NCBI GenBank assembly: GCA_902475475.1
Contig: CABRZY010000020.1
Coordinates: 1 to 15,576 of the forward strand
Source: an uncultured Collinsella sp.
Lineage (GTDB): Bacteria; Actinomycetota; Coriobacteriia; Coriobacteriales; Coriobacteriaceae
DNA length: 15,576 bases
Reading direction: 5' to 3'
A program made the translations under genes and the position numbers. Shown here piece by piece: positions 7,239 to 14,250 of this stretch. The notes below the pieces were generated by a model. The model worked only from the letters and a program-made list of their open reading frames with translations. It searched no databases and was not told where the DNA came from. Numbering within the stretch: position 1 is the first letter of the stretch; each line of letters opens with the position of its first letter.

Positions 7239-9104
7239 CTACTTCGTGCGCGGGATACCCAGCACGTCGAGCGCGTTGGCCATAATGGACTGGAATGGCA
7301 CCGCGGCGGCATCCGAGCCGCTCGGCGTTCCATCGAGTGTGATGTAGCACAGCACCTTGGGCGATTGTGCCGGCGCAAAGCCCATAAAGGACGACATGTA
7401 GTTCTCCTTGAGGTAACCGCCGTTCTCGTCAGCACGCTCGGCCGTACCGGTCTTGCCCGCCACGTCATAGCCATCGACCGCACCGCCAACGCCCGTGCCT
7501 TCGGACACGACCGTCTGCATGCACGATGTCACCTGGGCGGCAGCGTCCTCCGAAATCGCGCGCTCGCCTTCGCCCCAGTCCTTCTCATCGCCCTTGCTGG
7601 ACTTATAGAAGTGCGGAGTCATCATCACGCCGCCGTTCGCGATGCCGCCCACGGCACGTGCGACCTCAATCGGCGAGACGGACAGCGCCTGACCAAAGCT
7701 CATCGATCCCAACGTGGCGCCGTCGTACTGGTCGCGCTCCTTGACGATGCCCAGGCTCTCACCCGGAAAATCGACACCGGAGCTATGACCGATACCCCAC
7801 TTGTCCACATAGGTGGCAAAATCATCGGCACCGATCTTGCGTCCCACCAGGACAAAGCCCACATTGGACGAACGGCGCATCATCTCGCGCACGTCCATGG
7901 TCATGGTGTAGTCGCGCTTATCGGCGTCGGTAACGGTGTCGTCGCCAACCTTAATGCTCGCCGGCACCTCAAACGACGTGCTCGAACGCACGGCACCCAA
8001 GTCGAAGCCGGCACCGGCCACGAGCGTCTTAAAGACCGAGCCGGGCTCGTAGGCATCGGTAACCAGGCGCAAGTTCATGTCCTCGGTCTTGGCGTTTTCC
8101 AGATCGGTCTGGTCATATATCGGATACGAGCATGCCGCCAGAATCTCGCCCGTCGTGGGATCGGTGACCAGGGCCGAGCCATTCTTGGCCTTGGTCTTTT
8201 CGACCGCCTCGGCCAGGGCGTCCTCGGCGGCACGCTGGATATTGACATCGAGCGTCGTCACGATGTCCACGCCGTCAACCGCCGCCACCTTTTTATAGGC
8301 GCCGCCCGCGATATAGCTACCGTCCCTCGCCCGCTCGCGCACCAGCGAACCGTTGGTTCCGGTCAAAAGCTTGTTGTACTGTTTTTCGAGGCCCGTCAGA
8401 CCGTCGTTGTCCACGTTTACCACGCCAAGCACCTGCGATGCCAGGTTGCCGTAGGGGTACACGCGCTTCATGGCCTGCTCAAAGAGCACGCCTGGCAGGT
8501 TCTTCTTCTCCAGCGCCGCGACATCGTCCTCGTCCACCTGGCGTTTGATATACACCCAGGTGCCATCCGACTCAACGAGCTCGCGACAGGTCTTTTTATC
8601 GATTCCCGTAGCTTTGACCAGCGCTGACACCGTCTTGTCAACGTCCTCGATAAGCTGAGGATTCACGGCGATGTTGCGACATTCGACCGACGACGTCAGC
8701 ACGTTGCCGTTACGGTCGTAGATGGTACCGCGCTTGGCATATAGCGTCTGCGCGAGCAAGCGACGTGCATCGGCGCGGTCGCGTAGCTTATCGGCTTCCA
8801 CGATTTGATAGTCGGCAAGGCGAAGGACGCCCAAACCCAAGCCAAACCCGATGAAGCCCATGACGGCTTTGCGACGGGGCAGCGGCGTGCCCGTGAGCCA
8901 TTCGGTCGACGAGCTCTTGCGCGGTCTGGTGTTATGCATTTGAGGACCACTCGAGCCACGGAGACGCGACGCAGGGTCGTTGCCATAGGACGGCCTCGCG
9001 TTGTAAGATGGCCGACCCGTTCCTTGATAACCAGAACGTCCCCGCGATGAGGGACGTCCAGAACCGCGGCCCCCATCGGAACCGCGGCGATAGTCATTTG
9101 TCAT
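7239..9104 (-). CDS. ftsI: Septal transpeptidase FtsI (class B penicillin-binding protein, PBP3)
   Basis: Class B PBP that crosslinks septal peptidoglycan with FtsW. The 621 residues comprise a cytoplasmic tail rich in Arg, Gly, Ser and Tyr (1-78), one membrane segment (about 79-97), a pedestal domain (about 105-270, with AKRGTIYDRNGNVL at 123-136) and a transpeptidase domain (about 300-615). The active-site triad is present: SVFK (356-359, Ser356 nucleophile), SSN (412-414) and KTG (551-553). No PASTA repeats follow. The ATG at 9104 is 17 bp after the ftsL-like stop, with a weak ribosome site. The basic N-terminal tail is longer than in many FtsI proteins and shares a short motif with the FtsW C-terminal tail. 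Septal rather than elongation role is inferred from dcw position. Confidence 0.95.
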   Translation of the reverse strand: MTNDYRRGSDGGRGSGRPSSRGRSGYQGTGRPSYNARPSYGNDPASRLRGSSGPQMHNTRPRKSSSTEWLTGTPLPRRKAVMGFIGFGLGLGVLRLADYQIVEADKLRDRADARRLLAQTLYAKRGTIYDRNGNVLTSSVECRNIAVNPQLIEDVDKTVSALVKATGIDKKTCRELVESDGTWVYIKRQVDEDDVAALEKKNLPGVLFEQAMKRVYPYGNLASQVLGVVNVDNDGLTGLEKQYNKLLTGTNGSLVRERARDGSYIAGGAYKKVAAVDGVDIVTTLDVNIQRAAEDALAEAVEKTKAKNGSALVTDPTTGEILAACSYPIYDQTDLENAKTEDMNLRLVTDAYEPGSVFKTLVAGAGFDLGAVRSSTSFEVPASIKVGDDTVTDADKRDYTMTMDVREMMRRSSNVGFVLVGRKIGADDFATYVDKWGIGHSSGVDFPGESLGIVKERDQYDGATLGSMSFGQALSVSPIEVARAVGGIANGGVMMTPHFYKSSKGDEKDWGEGERAISEDAAAQVTSCMQTVVSEGTGVGGAVDGYDVAGKTGTAERADENGGYLKENYMSSFMGFAPAQSPKVLCYITLDGTPSGSDAAAVPFQSIMANALDVLGIPRTK

Positions 9105-9121
9105 ACTCAGCTACCGTCTTG

Positions 9122-9592
9122 TTACTGAGCGGTCGCGGTCGAGCTAGCGCCCGCGGCTGCATCCTGCGAAAAATCAAGTGTAACGCTCTCGCTGGGCTCC
9201 ACCATGCCATAAGCGCCCGCAAGGTCGCGAATGCGCGTGTCGGCACCATAGACCGAATGCATGACCTCCAGGTCGGAGCTCTCATCGGTCGCCTTCTCGA
9301 GCGTGTTGGTAAGCGCGGCGTTGCTGTTGAGCACCTGGGCCGTAACGCCGGCGAGCGCCACGCGGGCGACACCGATCGTCATGAAGATGGCCGCAATGAT
9401 GCAAAACGTTTTAAGAACGCTCATGAAAACCGGGCTTACCGCCTGGTTTGCCTGACGGCCCGCGCCCGTGTAGACATCAAAGCGCGGCGTGCGCTGCTCG
9501 CGGGGAGCAACGGGGGCCTGCGGTGCCTCACGATAGGCGGGCATGGCGTTCATATCATAGGCGAGTGCTGCGTTTGAGGTGTTGTAGCCCAT
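9122..9592 (-). CDS. ftsL: FtsL-like bitopic cell division protein
   Basis: Small single-pass protein in the ftsL position between rsmH and ftsI. In the family, FtsL pairs with FtsB/DivIC and activates FtsW-FtsI. The 156 residues have a cytoplasmic N-terminus of about 53 residues, a membrane segment (about 55-82), a short helical stretch (83-129) that could form a coiled coil (VLNSNAALTNTLEKATDESSDLEV, broken after 105), and a low-complexity Ala/Ser end (143-156). AYGMVEPSESV (127-137) resembles the conserved A..LGM.. segment that follows the coil in FtsL proteins. The ATG at 9592 has GGGAGG 9 nt upstream. Sequence similarity in this family is low, so the call rests on topology and position. 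Confidence 0.78.
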   Translation of the reverse strand: MGYNTSNAALAYDMNAMPAYREAPQAPVAPREQRTPRFDVYTGAGRQANQAVSPVFMSVLKTFCIIAAIFMTIGVARVALAGVTAQVLNSNAALTNTLEKATDESSDLEVMHSVYGADTRIRDLAGAYGMVEPSESVTLDFSQDAAAGASSTATAQ

Positions 9593-9682
9593 GATATGCC
9601 GCCTCCCATCCCGAGTACGTTGGTAGTGTGTTTAAGCTTCGTTTGTGGTACGAGCGGGAGGTCCAATATCGCGCGGTCGCGT

Positions 9683-10648
9683 CTACAGACGCTGCGCCAC
9701 GCGGATCTTGGCTGATCTCGCCCGAGGGTTGCGCGCAACCTCATCGGGTTGGGCAACCAGGGGTTTGCGGGTGATGACCTTGAGTATCGGCACGTTGCCG
9801 CACACGCACACCGGAATCTCCGGCGGACACGTGCACCCCTGGCTCATCTCCTTAAAGTGGTTCTTTACGATACGGTCCTCGAGCGAGTGATACGAGATGA
9901 CGCAGATGCGTCCGCCCGGGTTGAGCCACCTTGTGGCGGCGTCAAGCCCTCGCTCGAGCACATCGAGTTCGTGATTGACCTCGATGCGAATGGCCTGGAA
10001 ACTTTTCTTGGCTGGGTGTCCGCCATGCCGACGAGCGGCAGCGGGGATACCAGCCTTGATGATCTCGACAAACTGACCGGTGGTTTCGATCGGCTCATGC
10101 TCGCGGCGGCGCACGATCTCACGCGCGATCTGCGAGGCGAACTTCTCTTCGCCATAGACGCGTAGAATCCGGGCGAGGTCGTGTTCGTTATAGGTGTTGA
10201 TGACCTCAGCTGCGTTTAAGGTGTTGTTACCCGAATCCATCCGCATGTCCAATGGGGCGTCCTCGTTGTACGAAAAGCCCCTGCCAGGGATATCGAGTTG
10301 CGGCGACGAAACGCCCAAGTCGAACAGGAAGCCATCGACCCCGGGCACCTCGGCCGAGCAAAGCAGCTCGTCCAAGTCGCCGAAGTTGCCCTTCAGCAGC
10401 TGGTGCGGTACGCCGGGAACCTCGCGGTCCAGACGGGCGCCAGCGGCCTCGAGGGCCATGTCGTCCTGATCGACGCCGAGCAAAAGGCCGGTCTCCCCCA
10501 CCTGCGCGGCCATCTTTACCGAATGGCCGGCACCGCCAAGGGTGCAGTCGCAGACGACGGAGCCGCTCTTTAGCTGCAGCGACTCAAGCACTTCGCCGAG
10601 CATGACAGGTTCATGCCGATATTCTTGTGTCAAGATCCCACGCTCCAT
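9683..10648 (-). CDS. rsmH: 16S rRNA (cytosine(1402)-N4)-methyltransferase RsmH
   Basis: SAM-dependent methyltransferase (formerly MraW) that methylates N4 of C1402 in the 16S rRNA decoding centre. The 321 residues show EYRHEPVMLGEV (9-20), the SAM loop CTLGGAGHS (35-43), GVDQD (58-62), FDLGVSSPQLD (109-119), GRGFSYNEDAPLDMRMD (122-138), FQAIRIEVNHEL (217-228) and ISYHSLEDRIVK (251-262). The C-terminal segment has four cysteines (272, 274, 281, 283) in the CTCPPEIPVCVCG pattern seen in many Gram-positive RsmH proteins. The ATG at 10648 is 20 bp after the mraZ stop, with AAGG about 12 nt upstream; a TTG at 10633 is an alternative. Confidence 0.97.
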   Translation of the reverse strand: MERGILTQEYRHEPVMLGEVLESLQLKSGSVVCDCTLGGAGHSVKMAAQVGETGLLLGVDQDDMALEAAGARLDREVPGVPHQLLKGNFGDLDELLCSAEVPGVDGFLFDLGVSSPQLDIPGRGFSYNEDAPLDMRMDSGNNTLNAAEVINTYNEHDLARILRVYGEEKFASQIAREIVRRREHEPIETTGQFVEIIKAGIPAAARRHGGHPAKKSFQAIRIEVNHELDVLERGLDAATRWLNPGGRICVISYHSLEDRIVKNHFKEMSQGCTCPPEIPVCVCGNVPILKVITRKPLVAQPDEVARNPRARSAKIRVAQRL

Positions 10649-10668
10649 CCGTTACTCGTGCCTTGCCC

Positions 10669-11103
10669 TTACGAGAAGAAGAGGTCCAGCAGGGCCTCGT
10701 CGTCATCGTCCTCATCGGCCGTAGCGCGGTCCCAAACCTCAAGGTGGTCGTAGTTGCCCACAACCGTGACCTCGCGGTCGAGGTTCGCCTGCTTGCGGAG
10801 AGACTCAGAAAGACCGATACGACCCGCGCTGTCCACATCCATCGACGTGGTGCGCTTGTTGATCGCCCTCATAAGCTTCTGGTCGTTGATGTCACGCGGG
10901 TTAAAACCCTCGTGGCCCTCACGACCCGCGAAGAGTCCTTCGACCCACTTATCGAAGGCCTCGGCAGAGAACACGTACAGAGCATCGACATCCAGGGCTT
11001 TGAACACGCGAACGTGCTCTCCAAGCTCCTCACGAAGGGGTGCAGGCAGGGATAGACGACCTTTTGCATCGAGATTGCGCTCGTATGCACCCGTCATTCC
11101 CAT
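10669..11103 (-). CDS. mraZ: MraZ, transcriptional regulator of the dcw cluster
   Basis: Double AbrB-like-fold DNA-binding protein; family members form rings and bind G-rich direct repeats before their own gene. The 144 residues carry both signature motifs: DAKGRLSLP (12-20) and DSAGRIGLSE (91-100). The C-terminus is strongly acidic (DEDDDDEALLD, 130-140), which is an add-on compared with the basic fold. It is the first gene of the dcw operon. The ATG at 11103 has GGGGAGG about 6 nt upstream; an ATG two codons later (11097) is possible. A good promoter and G-rich repeats lie upstream, consistent with autoregulation as known in the family. Confidence 0.96.
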   Translation of the reverse strand: MGMTGAYERNLDAKGRLSLPAPLREELGEHVRVFKALDVDALYVFSAEAFDKWVEGLFAGREGHEGFNPRDINDQKLMRAINKRTTSMDVDSAGRIGLSESLRKQANLDREVTVVGNYDHLEVWDRATADEDDDDEALLDLFFS

Positions 11104-11141
11104 GTGCGCCCTCCCCTCGGTTACTCAGATGGCACGTACGC

Positions 11142-11154
11142 GGGGAACCACCCC
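11142..11154. promoter_or_regulatory. Operator-like element, copy 2 (in mraZ leader)
   Basis: GGGGAACCACCCC on the plus strand, a GGGG/CCCC inverted repeat around 5 bases; with flanks (11140-11156) it forms a 6-bp hairpin arm GCGGGG/CCCCGC in the mraZ mRNA leader. It repeats the element at 11179-11191 with one base changed, 37 bp away, and lies just downstream of the predicted start site. It could act as DNA operator or RNA hairpin. Confidence 0.5.
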
Positions 11155-11171
11155 GCCTGTCGACGTCATCA

Positions 11172-11200
11172 ATAATATGGGGAACCTCCCCATTTTTCAA
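11172..11200 (-). promoter_or_regulatory. Sigma-70 promoter of mraZ and the dcw operon
   Basis: On the minus strand, TTGAAA (11200-11195), a 17-base spacer and TATTAT (11177-11172). This is the best promoter in the window. The predicted start is near 11165, giving a leader of about 60 nt to the mraZ ATG at 11103. The spacer contains a G/C inverted repeat, so regulation by a protein bound inside the promoter is likely. Confidence 0.75.
11179..11191. promoter_or_regulatory. Operator-like element, copy 1 (inside mraZ promoter spacer)
   Basis: GGGGAACCTCCCC on the plus strand; with one more base each side it is the inverted repeat TGGGGA/TCCCCA around ACC. It lies between the -35 and -10 boxes, where a bound protein would block polymerase. 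A near-identical copy is at 11142-11154. Confidence 0.5.
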
Positions 11201-11260
11201 CACCTTTCCCCACCCTTTCCCCCACAAACTCCTCCCACCCACGGTACACACGCCCCACCA
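11188..11260 (-). promoter_or_regulatory. mraZ: Candidate MraZ-box array (TGGG repeats)
   Basis: Minus-strand TGGG[G/A] units begin at 11257, 11241 (TGGG followed by T), 11237, 11224, 11212 and 11192. MraZ proteins of other bacteria bind several TGGG-type repeats upstream of mraZ, normally with a period of 10-11 bp. Here the periods are 12-13 and 20 bp in the proximal part, so the match is suggestive rather than exact. The two units at 11224 and 11212 form a 12-bp tandem repeat directly upstream of the -35 box. Confidence 0.45.
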
Positions 11261-11261
11261 C
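11225..11261. repeat. 37-bp direct repeat upstream of mraZ, copy A
   Basis: Matches 11433-11469 at 36 of 37 bases, in the same orientation, 208 bp apart; the first 28 bases are identical. The core contains CCCACCCACGG then TACACACG. Copy A lies 25 bp upstream of the -35 box of the mraZ promoter and overlaps the TGGG array. Confidence 0.9.
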
Positions 11262-11305
11262 TCCACCCCCAATATGTTGTAAAACACCCCCGAGCATATG
11301 TTCGA

Positions 11306-11325
11306 AAACACAATATGTTGTGTTT
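11306..11325. promoter_or_regulatory. AT-rich inverted repeat between the two 37-bp repeats
   Basis: Perfect 8-bp arms AAACACAA and TTGTGTTT around TATG. The wider AT-rich island (11271-11325) holds ATATGTT three times in the same orientation (starting 11272, 11296, 11313) and AATATGTTGT twice. This looks like a protein binding region; no promoter or gene was found in it. Confidence 0.35.
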
Positions 11326-11432
11326 GCAGCAAAGGTGGGATGCCACCTGTAGAACCACGCCCGCGAACCTCAACCTTCAAGTTGACCTTGAGGCGATTTT
11401 TACGTCCCTTTACACGCCGTTCACATCGCCCC

Positions 11433-11469
11433 CAAACTCCTCCCACCCACGGTACACACGGCCCACCAC
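11433..11469. repeat. 37-bp direct repeat upstream of mraZ, copy B
   Basis: Second copy of the repeat at 11225-11261; the only mismatch is G at 11461 versus C at 11253. It lies between the xerD hairpin and the AT-rich island, about 330 bp upstream of mraZ. No promoter as good as the copy A promoter is seen next to it. Confidence 0.9.
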
Positions 11470-11486
11470 CGCGTCGGTGTCTGGCG

Positions 11487-11550
11487 AAAAATGGGACGGG
11501 CCCCAGATTGCCCATGTGCGCAAAAGTGCGTCTCGGCAATCTGGGGCCCG
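11487..11550 (-). terminator. Long hairpin after xerD, probable terminator of pyrG-xerD
   Basis: Perfect 16-bp arms at 11497-11512 and 11535-11550 around a 22-nt loop. In the minus-strand transcript the hairpin is followed by TCCCA and then a run of five U (11491-11487). The U run is offset by 5 nt from the stem, so termination may be weaker than for a classic intrinsic terminator. It lies 39 bp after the xerD stop. Confidence 0.65.
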
Positions 11551-11559
11551 CCCCCCTTA

Positions 11560-11573
11560 ATATTTATAAATAT
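11560..11573. promoter_or_regulatory. 14-bp perfect A/T palindrome next to the xerD hairpin
   Basis: ATATTTATAAATAT reads the same on both strands and sits between the xerD stop and the long hairpin. It contains TATAAA, but no -35 partner was found on the minus strand. It may be an unstructured A/T entry to the hairpin, or a binding site. Confidence 0.3.
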
Positions 11574-11589
11574 GCAGGTCAGCGAGGTG

Positions 11590-12531
11590 CTAGCGATGTG
11601 CCAGCGGATGCGCCGCCAGATAGACCTCGGTCAGTTGCGTGCGGTCGACATGCGTGTAGACCTGCGTGGTCGAAATATCGGCATGGCCCAAAATCTCCTG
11701 CAGCACACGCAGGTCGGCACCGCCCGCGAGCATGTGGGTGGCAAAAGAGTGGCGCAAGGTATGGGGATGGAGCCCCACCAGCCCCACCTGGCGCCCATAC
11801 CGCTCGCATATCGCATGCACGGCCTGACGCGACAGGCGACGTCCGTTCTTATTTAAAAAGACCGCCGAGGTCTCCGTCCCGTGAGCATGGGCGGCCAGGA
11901 GCGTGCGCCCGTCACCTAGATAGTGTGTCAGGGCACGCGCCGCGCTTCCCACCAACGGGGCCAGACGCTCCTTGGAGCCCTTACCGCGCACCAGGACAAA
12001 CCCGTCATCGATATGGATATCGCCCACATCGAGCCCAACCAGTTCACTCACGCGCAAGCCGCAACCGTAAAGCACTTCCAAGATGGCGTGATCGCGCAGT
12101 CCCATCTCGCCCTCGGGAAAGTCTTGATCCAGCAGTGCCGAGACGTCCTCCACCGAAAGGTATTCCGGCAGGCGATCTGCCTTTTTGGGCAGGCGCAACG
12201 CCGCCGTCGGGTTTTGGGCCACGGCCCCATCGCGCACCAAAAAGGCATGCAGGCCCTTCACGGCAGCAAGCGCGCGCTCCACCGAGGCGTCGGAATAGCC
12301 TCCGTCGCGGCGATCGGCAACAAAGCCCTCCACGACCTGACGGGTCACCTCTTCAAAAGACGCAATGTCAGCCCGCTCCAGATAGGCGCAGTACGTCGTC
12401 AGGTCACGACGGTAGGCCGCAATCGTGTTGCGCGCCAAACCCCGCTCGACCGCGAGGTAATCGAGATACTCCCCCGCCACCACAGCGAGCGACGAGGGAG
12501 TAGCTTCAGTATGTTCCTTATTCTCCGGCAC
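11590..12531 (-). CDS. xerD: Site-specific tyrosine recombinase XerD
   Basis: Tyrosine recombinase of the XerC/XerD family, which resolves chromosome dimers at dif sites. With the GTG start at 12531 it has 313 residues, near the usual length of about 300. The N-terminal core-binding domain is YLDYLAVERGLARNTIAAY (22-40). The catalytic set is complete: Arg160 in GCGLRVSEL, Lys184 in RGKGSKER, HTLR (His257, Arg260), His283 in LGHADIS and the nucleophile Tyr292 in TQVYTH. The GTG follows the pyrG stop by 2 bp and lacks a separate ribosome site, so reinitiation after pyrG is likely. The frame stays open to 12684, but that part overlaps pyrG and does not resemble the family. XerD over XerC is inferred from the pyrG neighbourhood known in actinobacteria. 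Confidence 0.9.
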   Translation of the reverse strand: MPENKEHTEATPSSLAVVAGEYLDYLAVERGLARNTIAAYRRDLTTYCAYLERADIASFEEVTRQVVEGFVADRRDGGYSDASVERALAAVKGLHAFLVRDGAVAQNPTAALRLPKKADRLPEYLSVEDVSALLDQDFPEGEMGLRDHAILEVLYGCGLRVSELVGLDVGDIHIDDGFVLVRGKGSKERLAPLVGSAARALTHYLGDGRTLLAAHAHGTETSAVFLNKNGRRLSRQAVHAICERYGRQVGLVGLHPHTLRHSFATHMLAGGADLRVLQEILGHADISTTQVYTHVDRTQLTEVYLAAHPLAHR

Positions 12532-12533
12532 CC

Positions 12534-14195
12534 TTAGTCCGTAGCGAGGTTCTTGGGCGTCACCTGCAGACGGTCGACACCCTCGTGCTGGCCGATCGAA
12601 GCGCGCACGAACTCGCGGAACAGCGGCTGCGGGTTGGTCGGGCGGCTCTTGAACTCGGGATGAGCCTGGGTTGCCACATACCACGGATGTACGTCGCGCG
12701 GCAGCTCGACCATCTCGACCAGACGCTCGTCGGGCGAAAGACCCGAGATTACCAGACCGGCGTCCTCGAGCTGATCGCGGAAGGCGTTGTTGAACTCAAA
12801 ACGGTGACGGTGACGCTCGTAGACGAGCTCCTCGCCGTATGCCTCGCGCGCGAGGGTATCGGCGGCGAGCTTGCACGGATAGGCGCCCAGGCGCATGGTG
12901 CCGCCCTTCTCGGTCACGTCCTCCTGCGAGCTCATCAGGTCGATGACACTATACGGGCCATCCGGATCGAACTCGGAAGAGCTGGCGCCGGCAAGGCCGA
13001 CCACGTTGCGGGCGAACTCGCACACGGCTACCTGCATACCCAGGCAAATGCCCAGATACGGAATCTTGTGCTCGCGGGCGAACTCGGCCGCGAGGATCTT
13101 GCCCTCCAGGGCGCGCTTGCCAAAGCCGCCAGGGACCAAGATGCCCGAGGCGTCACCCAGGACCTCGGAGACATTCTGCTCGTCGAGGCTCTCGCCATCG
13201 ACCAGCTGCACGTCAACGTGGCGATCGTAGAACACACCAGCGTGGTGCAGGGCCTCGATAACCGACAGGTAGGCATCGGGCAGCTGCGTATACTTGCCCA
13301 CGACGGCGATCTTCACCTTGTCGGCGTGCTGGTTGGCATGGTTCTGCTTGCGCAGGAACTCGTTCCACTGACTCATGTCGCGCTCACGCGGGTCCAGACC
13401 CAGACGCTCGCAAATGCGCAGGTCAAAGTCCTGCTCGGCAAGCAACTGCGGAACATCGTAGATGCTCGCGCAGTCCTCGTTGGTAAAGACACAGTCGGTG
13501 TCGACGTCGCAGAAGCTTGCGATCTTGCCGCGGATGGCATCGTCGATATGGTGGTCGGAGCGCAGAACGATAATATCGGGCTGGATACCAAAGCTGCGGA
13601 GCTCCTTAACGGAGTGCTGCGTCGGCTTGGTCTTGACCTCGTGGGCGGCGGCGATATAGGGAACGAGCGACACGTGGATGTAGCAGACGTTCTCGGGGCC
13701 GGCCTCCTTGCGATACTGGCGAATGGCCTCGACAAACGGCTGCGACTCAATGTCGCCGATAGTGCCGCCCAGCTCAGTGATGACCACGTCGGAGCCGGTC
13801 TGCTCCTCAATACGACGGAACTTTTCCTTAATGGCGTTCGTGACGTGCGGAATCACCTGTACGGTGCCGCCCAAAAAGTCACCGCGACGTTCACGGGCGA
13901 TCAGGCTCTTATAGATGGCACCAGTCGTAAAGTTGGAATCGCGGGTTAGGTTCTCGTCAATAAAGCGCTCGTAGTGGCCCAGGTCCAGATCGGACTCGTA
14001 GCCGTCCTCGGTCACAAAGACCTCGCCATGCTGGAACGGGCTCATGGTGCCGGGGTCGACGTTCAGATACGGGTCGGCCTTTTGCATCGTTACCTTGTAC
14101 CCGCGCGACTTGAGCAGACGGCCCAGCGAGGCCGCGGTAATACCCTTGCCCAGAGACGAAACCACGCCGCCGGTCACGAACACATGCTTGGTCAT
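12534..14195 (-). CDS. pyrG: CTP synthase PyrG
   Basis: Converts UTP to CTP with ATP and glutamine, the last step of pyrimidine nucleotide synthesis, in the cytosol. At 553 residues it has family length. The N-terminal synthetase domain shows the P-loop GGVVSSLGKG (9-18), KADPYLNVDPGTMSPFQHGEVFV (39-61) and ELGGTIGDIES (141-151). The C-terminal class I glutaminase domain shows PGGFG (355-359), the nucleophile Cys384 in GICLGMQ, and His512 and Glu514 in AHPEF. The ATG at 14195 has only a weak AGGT ribosome site 9 nt upstream. It is the first gene of a likely pyrG-xerD unit that begins after the terminator at 14317-14349. Confidence 0.97.
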   Translation of the reverse strand: MTKHVFVTGGVVSSLGKGITAASLGRLLKSRGYKVTMQKADPYLNVDPGTMSPFQHGEVFVTEDGYESDLDLGHYERFIDENLTRDSNFTTGAIYKSLIARERRGDFLGGTVQVIPHVTNAIKEKFRRIEEQTGSDVVITELGGTIGDIESQPFVEAIRQYRKEAGPENVCYIHVSLVPYIAAAHEVKTKPTQHSVKELRSFGIQPDIIVLRSDHHIDDAIRGKIASFCDVDTDCVFTNEDCASIYDVPQLLAEQDFDLRICERLGLDPRERDMSQWNEFLRKQNHANQHADKVKIAVVGKYTQLPDAYLSVIEALHHAGVFYDRHVDVQLVDGESLDEQNVSEVLGDASGILVPGGFGKRALEGKILAAEFAREHKIPYLGICLGMQVAVCEFARNVVGLAGASSSEFDPDGPYSVIDLMSSQEDVTEKGGTMRLGAYPCKLAADTLAREAYGEELVYERHRHRFEFNNAFRDQLEDAGLVISGLSPDERLVEMVELPRDVHPWYVATQAHPEFKSRPTNPQPLFREFVRASIGQHEGVDRLQVTPKNLATD

Positions 14196-14250
14196 ATTGA
14201 GTTACCTGCGCTTCCCGTAGAAGTTGTCCATACACATCTTACGGGTCTTC

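Noticed and set aside
9593..9682. Promoter between rsmH and the ftsL-like gene
   Set aside because: TTGGAC is present but no -10 box occurs at a workable distance; the 90-bp gap otherwise holds only the ftsL ribosome site.
11306..11325. dif-like recombination site near xerD
   Set aside because: The inverted repeat has a 4-base centre and does not fit the 11-6-11 layout or the typical XerD half-site sequence; dif normally lies near the replication terminus.
11030..11539. Minus-strand open frame of 169 codons over the xerD-mraZ gap
   Set aside because: It runs through the promoter, repeats and the start of mraZ in another frame, with no ribosome site or family similarity; the content is the G-rich repeats read as codons.
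11104..11589. CRISPR array or insertion sequence in the repeat-rich gap
   Set aside because: Only two copies of the repeat with a 171-bp interval, no terminal inverted repeats, transposase remnant or target duplication.
12532..12684. Longer xerD with a 51-residue N-terminal extension
   Set aside because: The extra part is read from within pyrG in another frame, is Pro/Arg-rich and unlike the family; the GTG at 12531 gives normal length.
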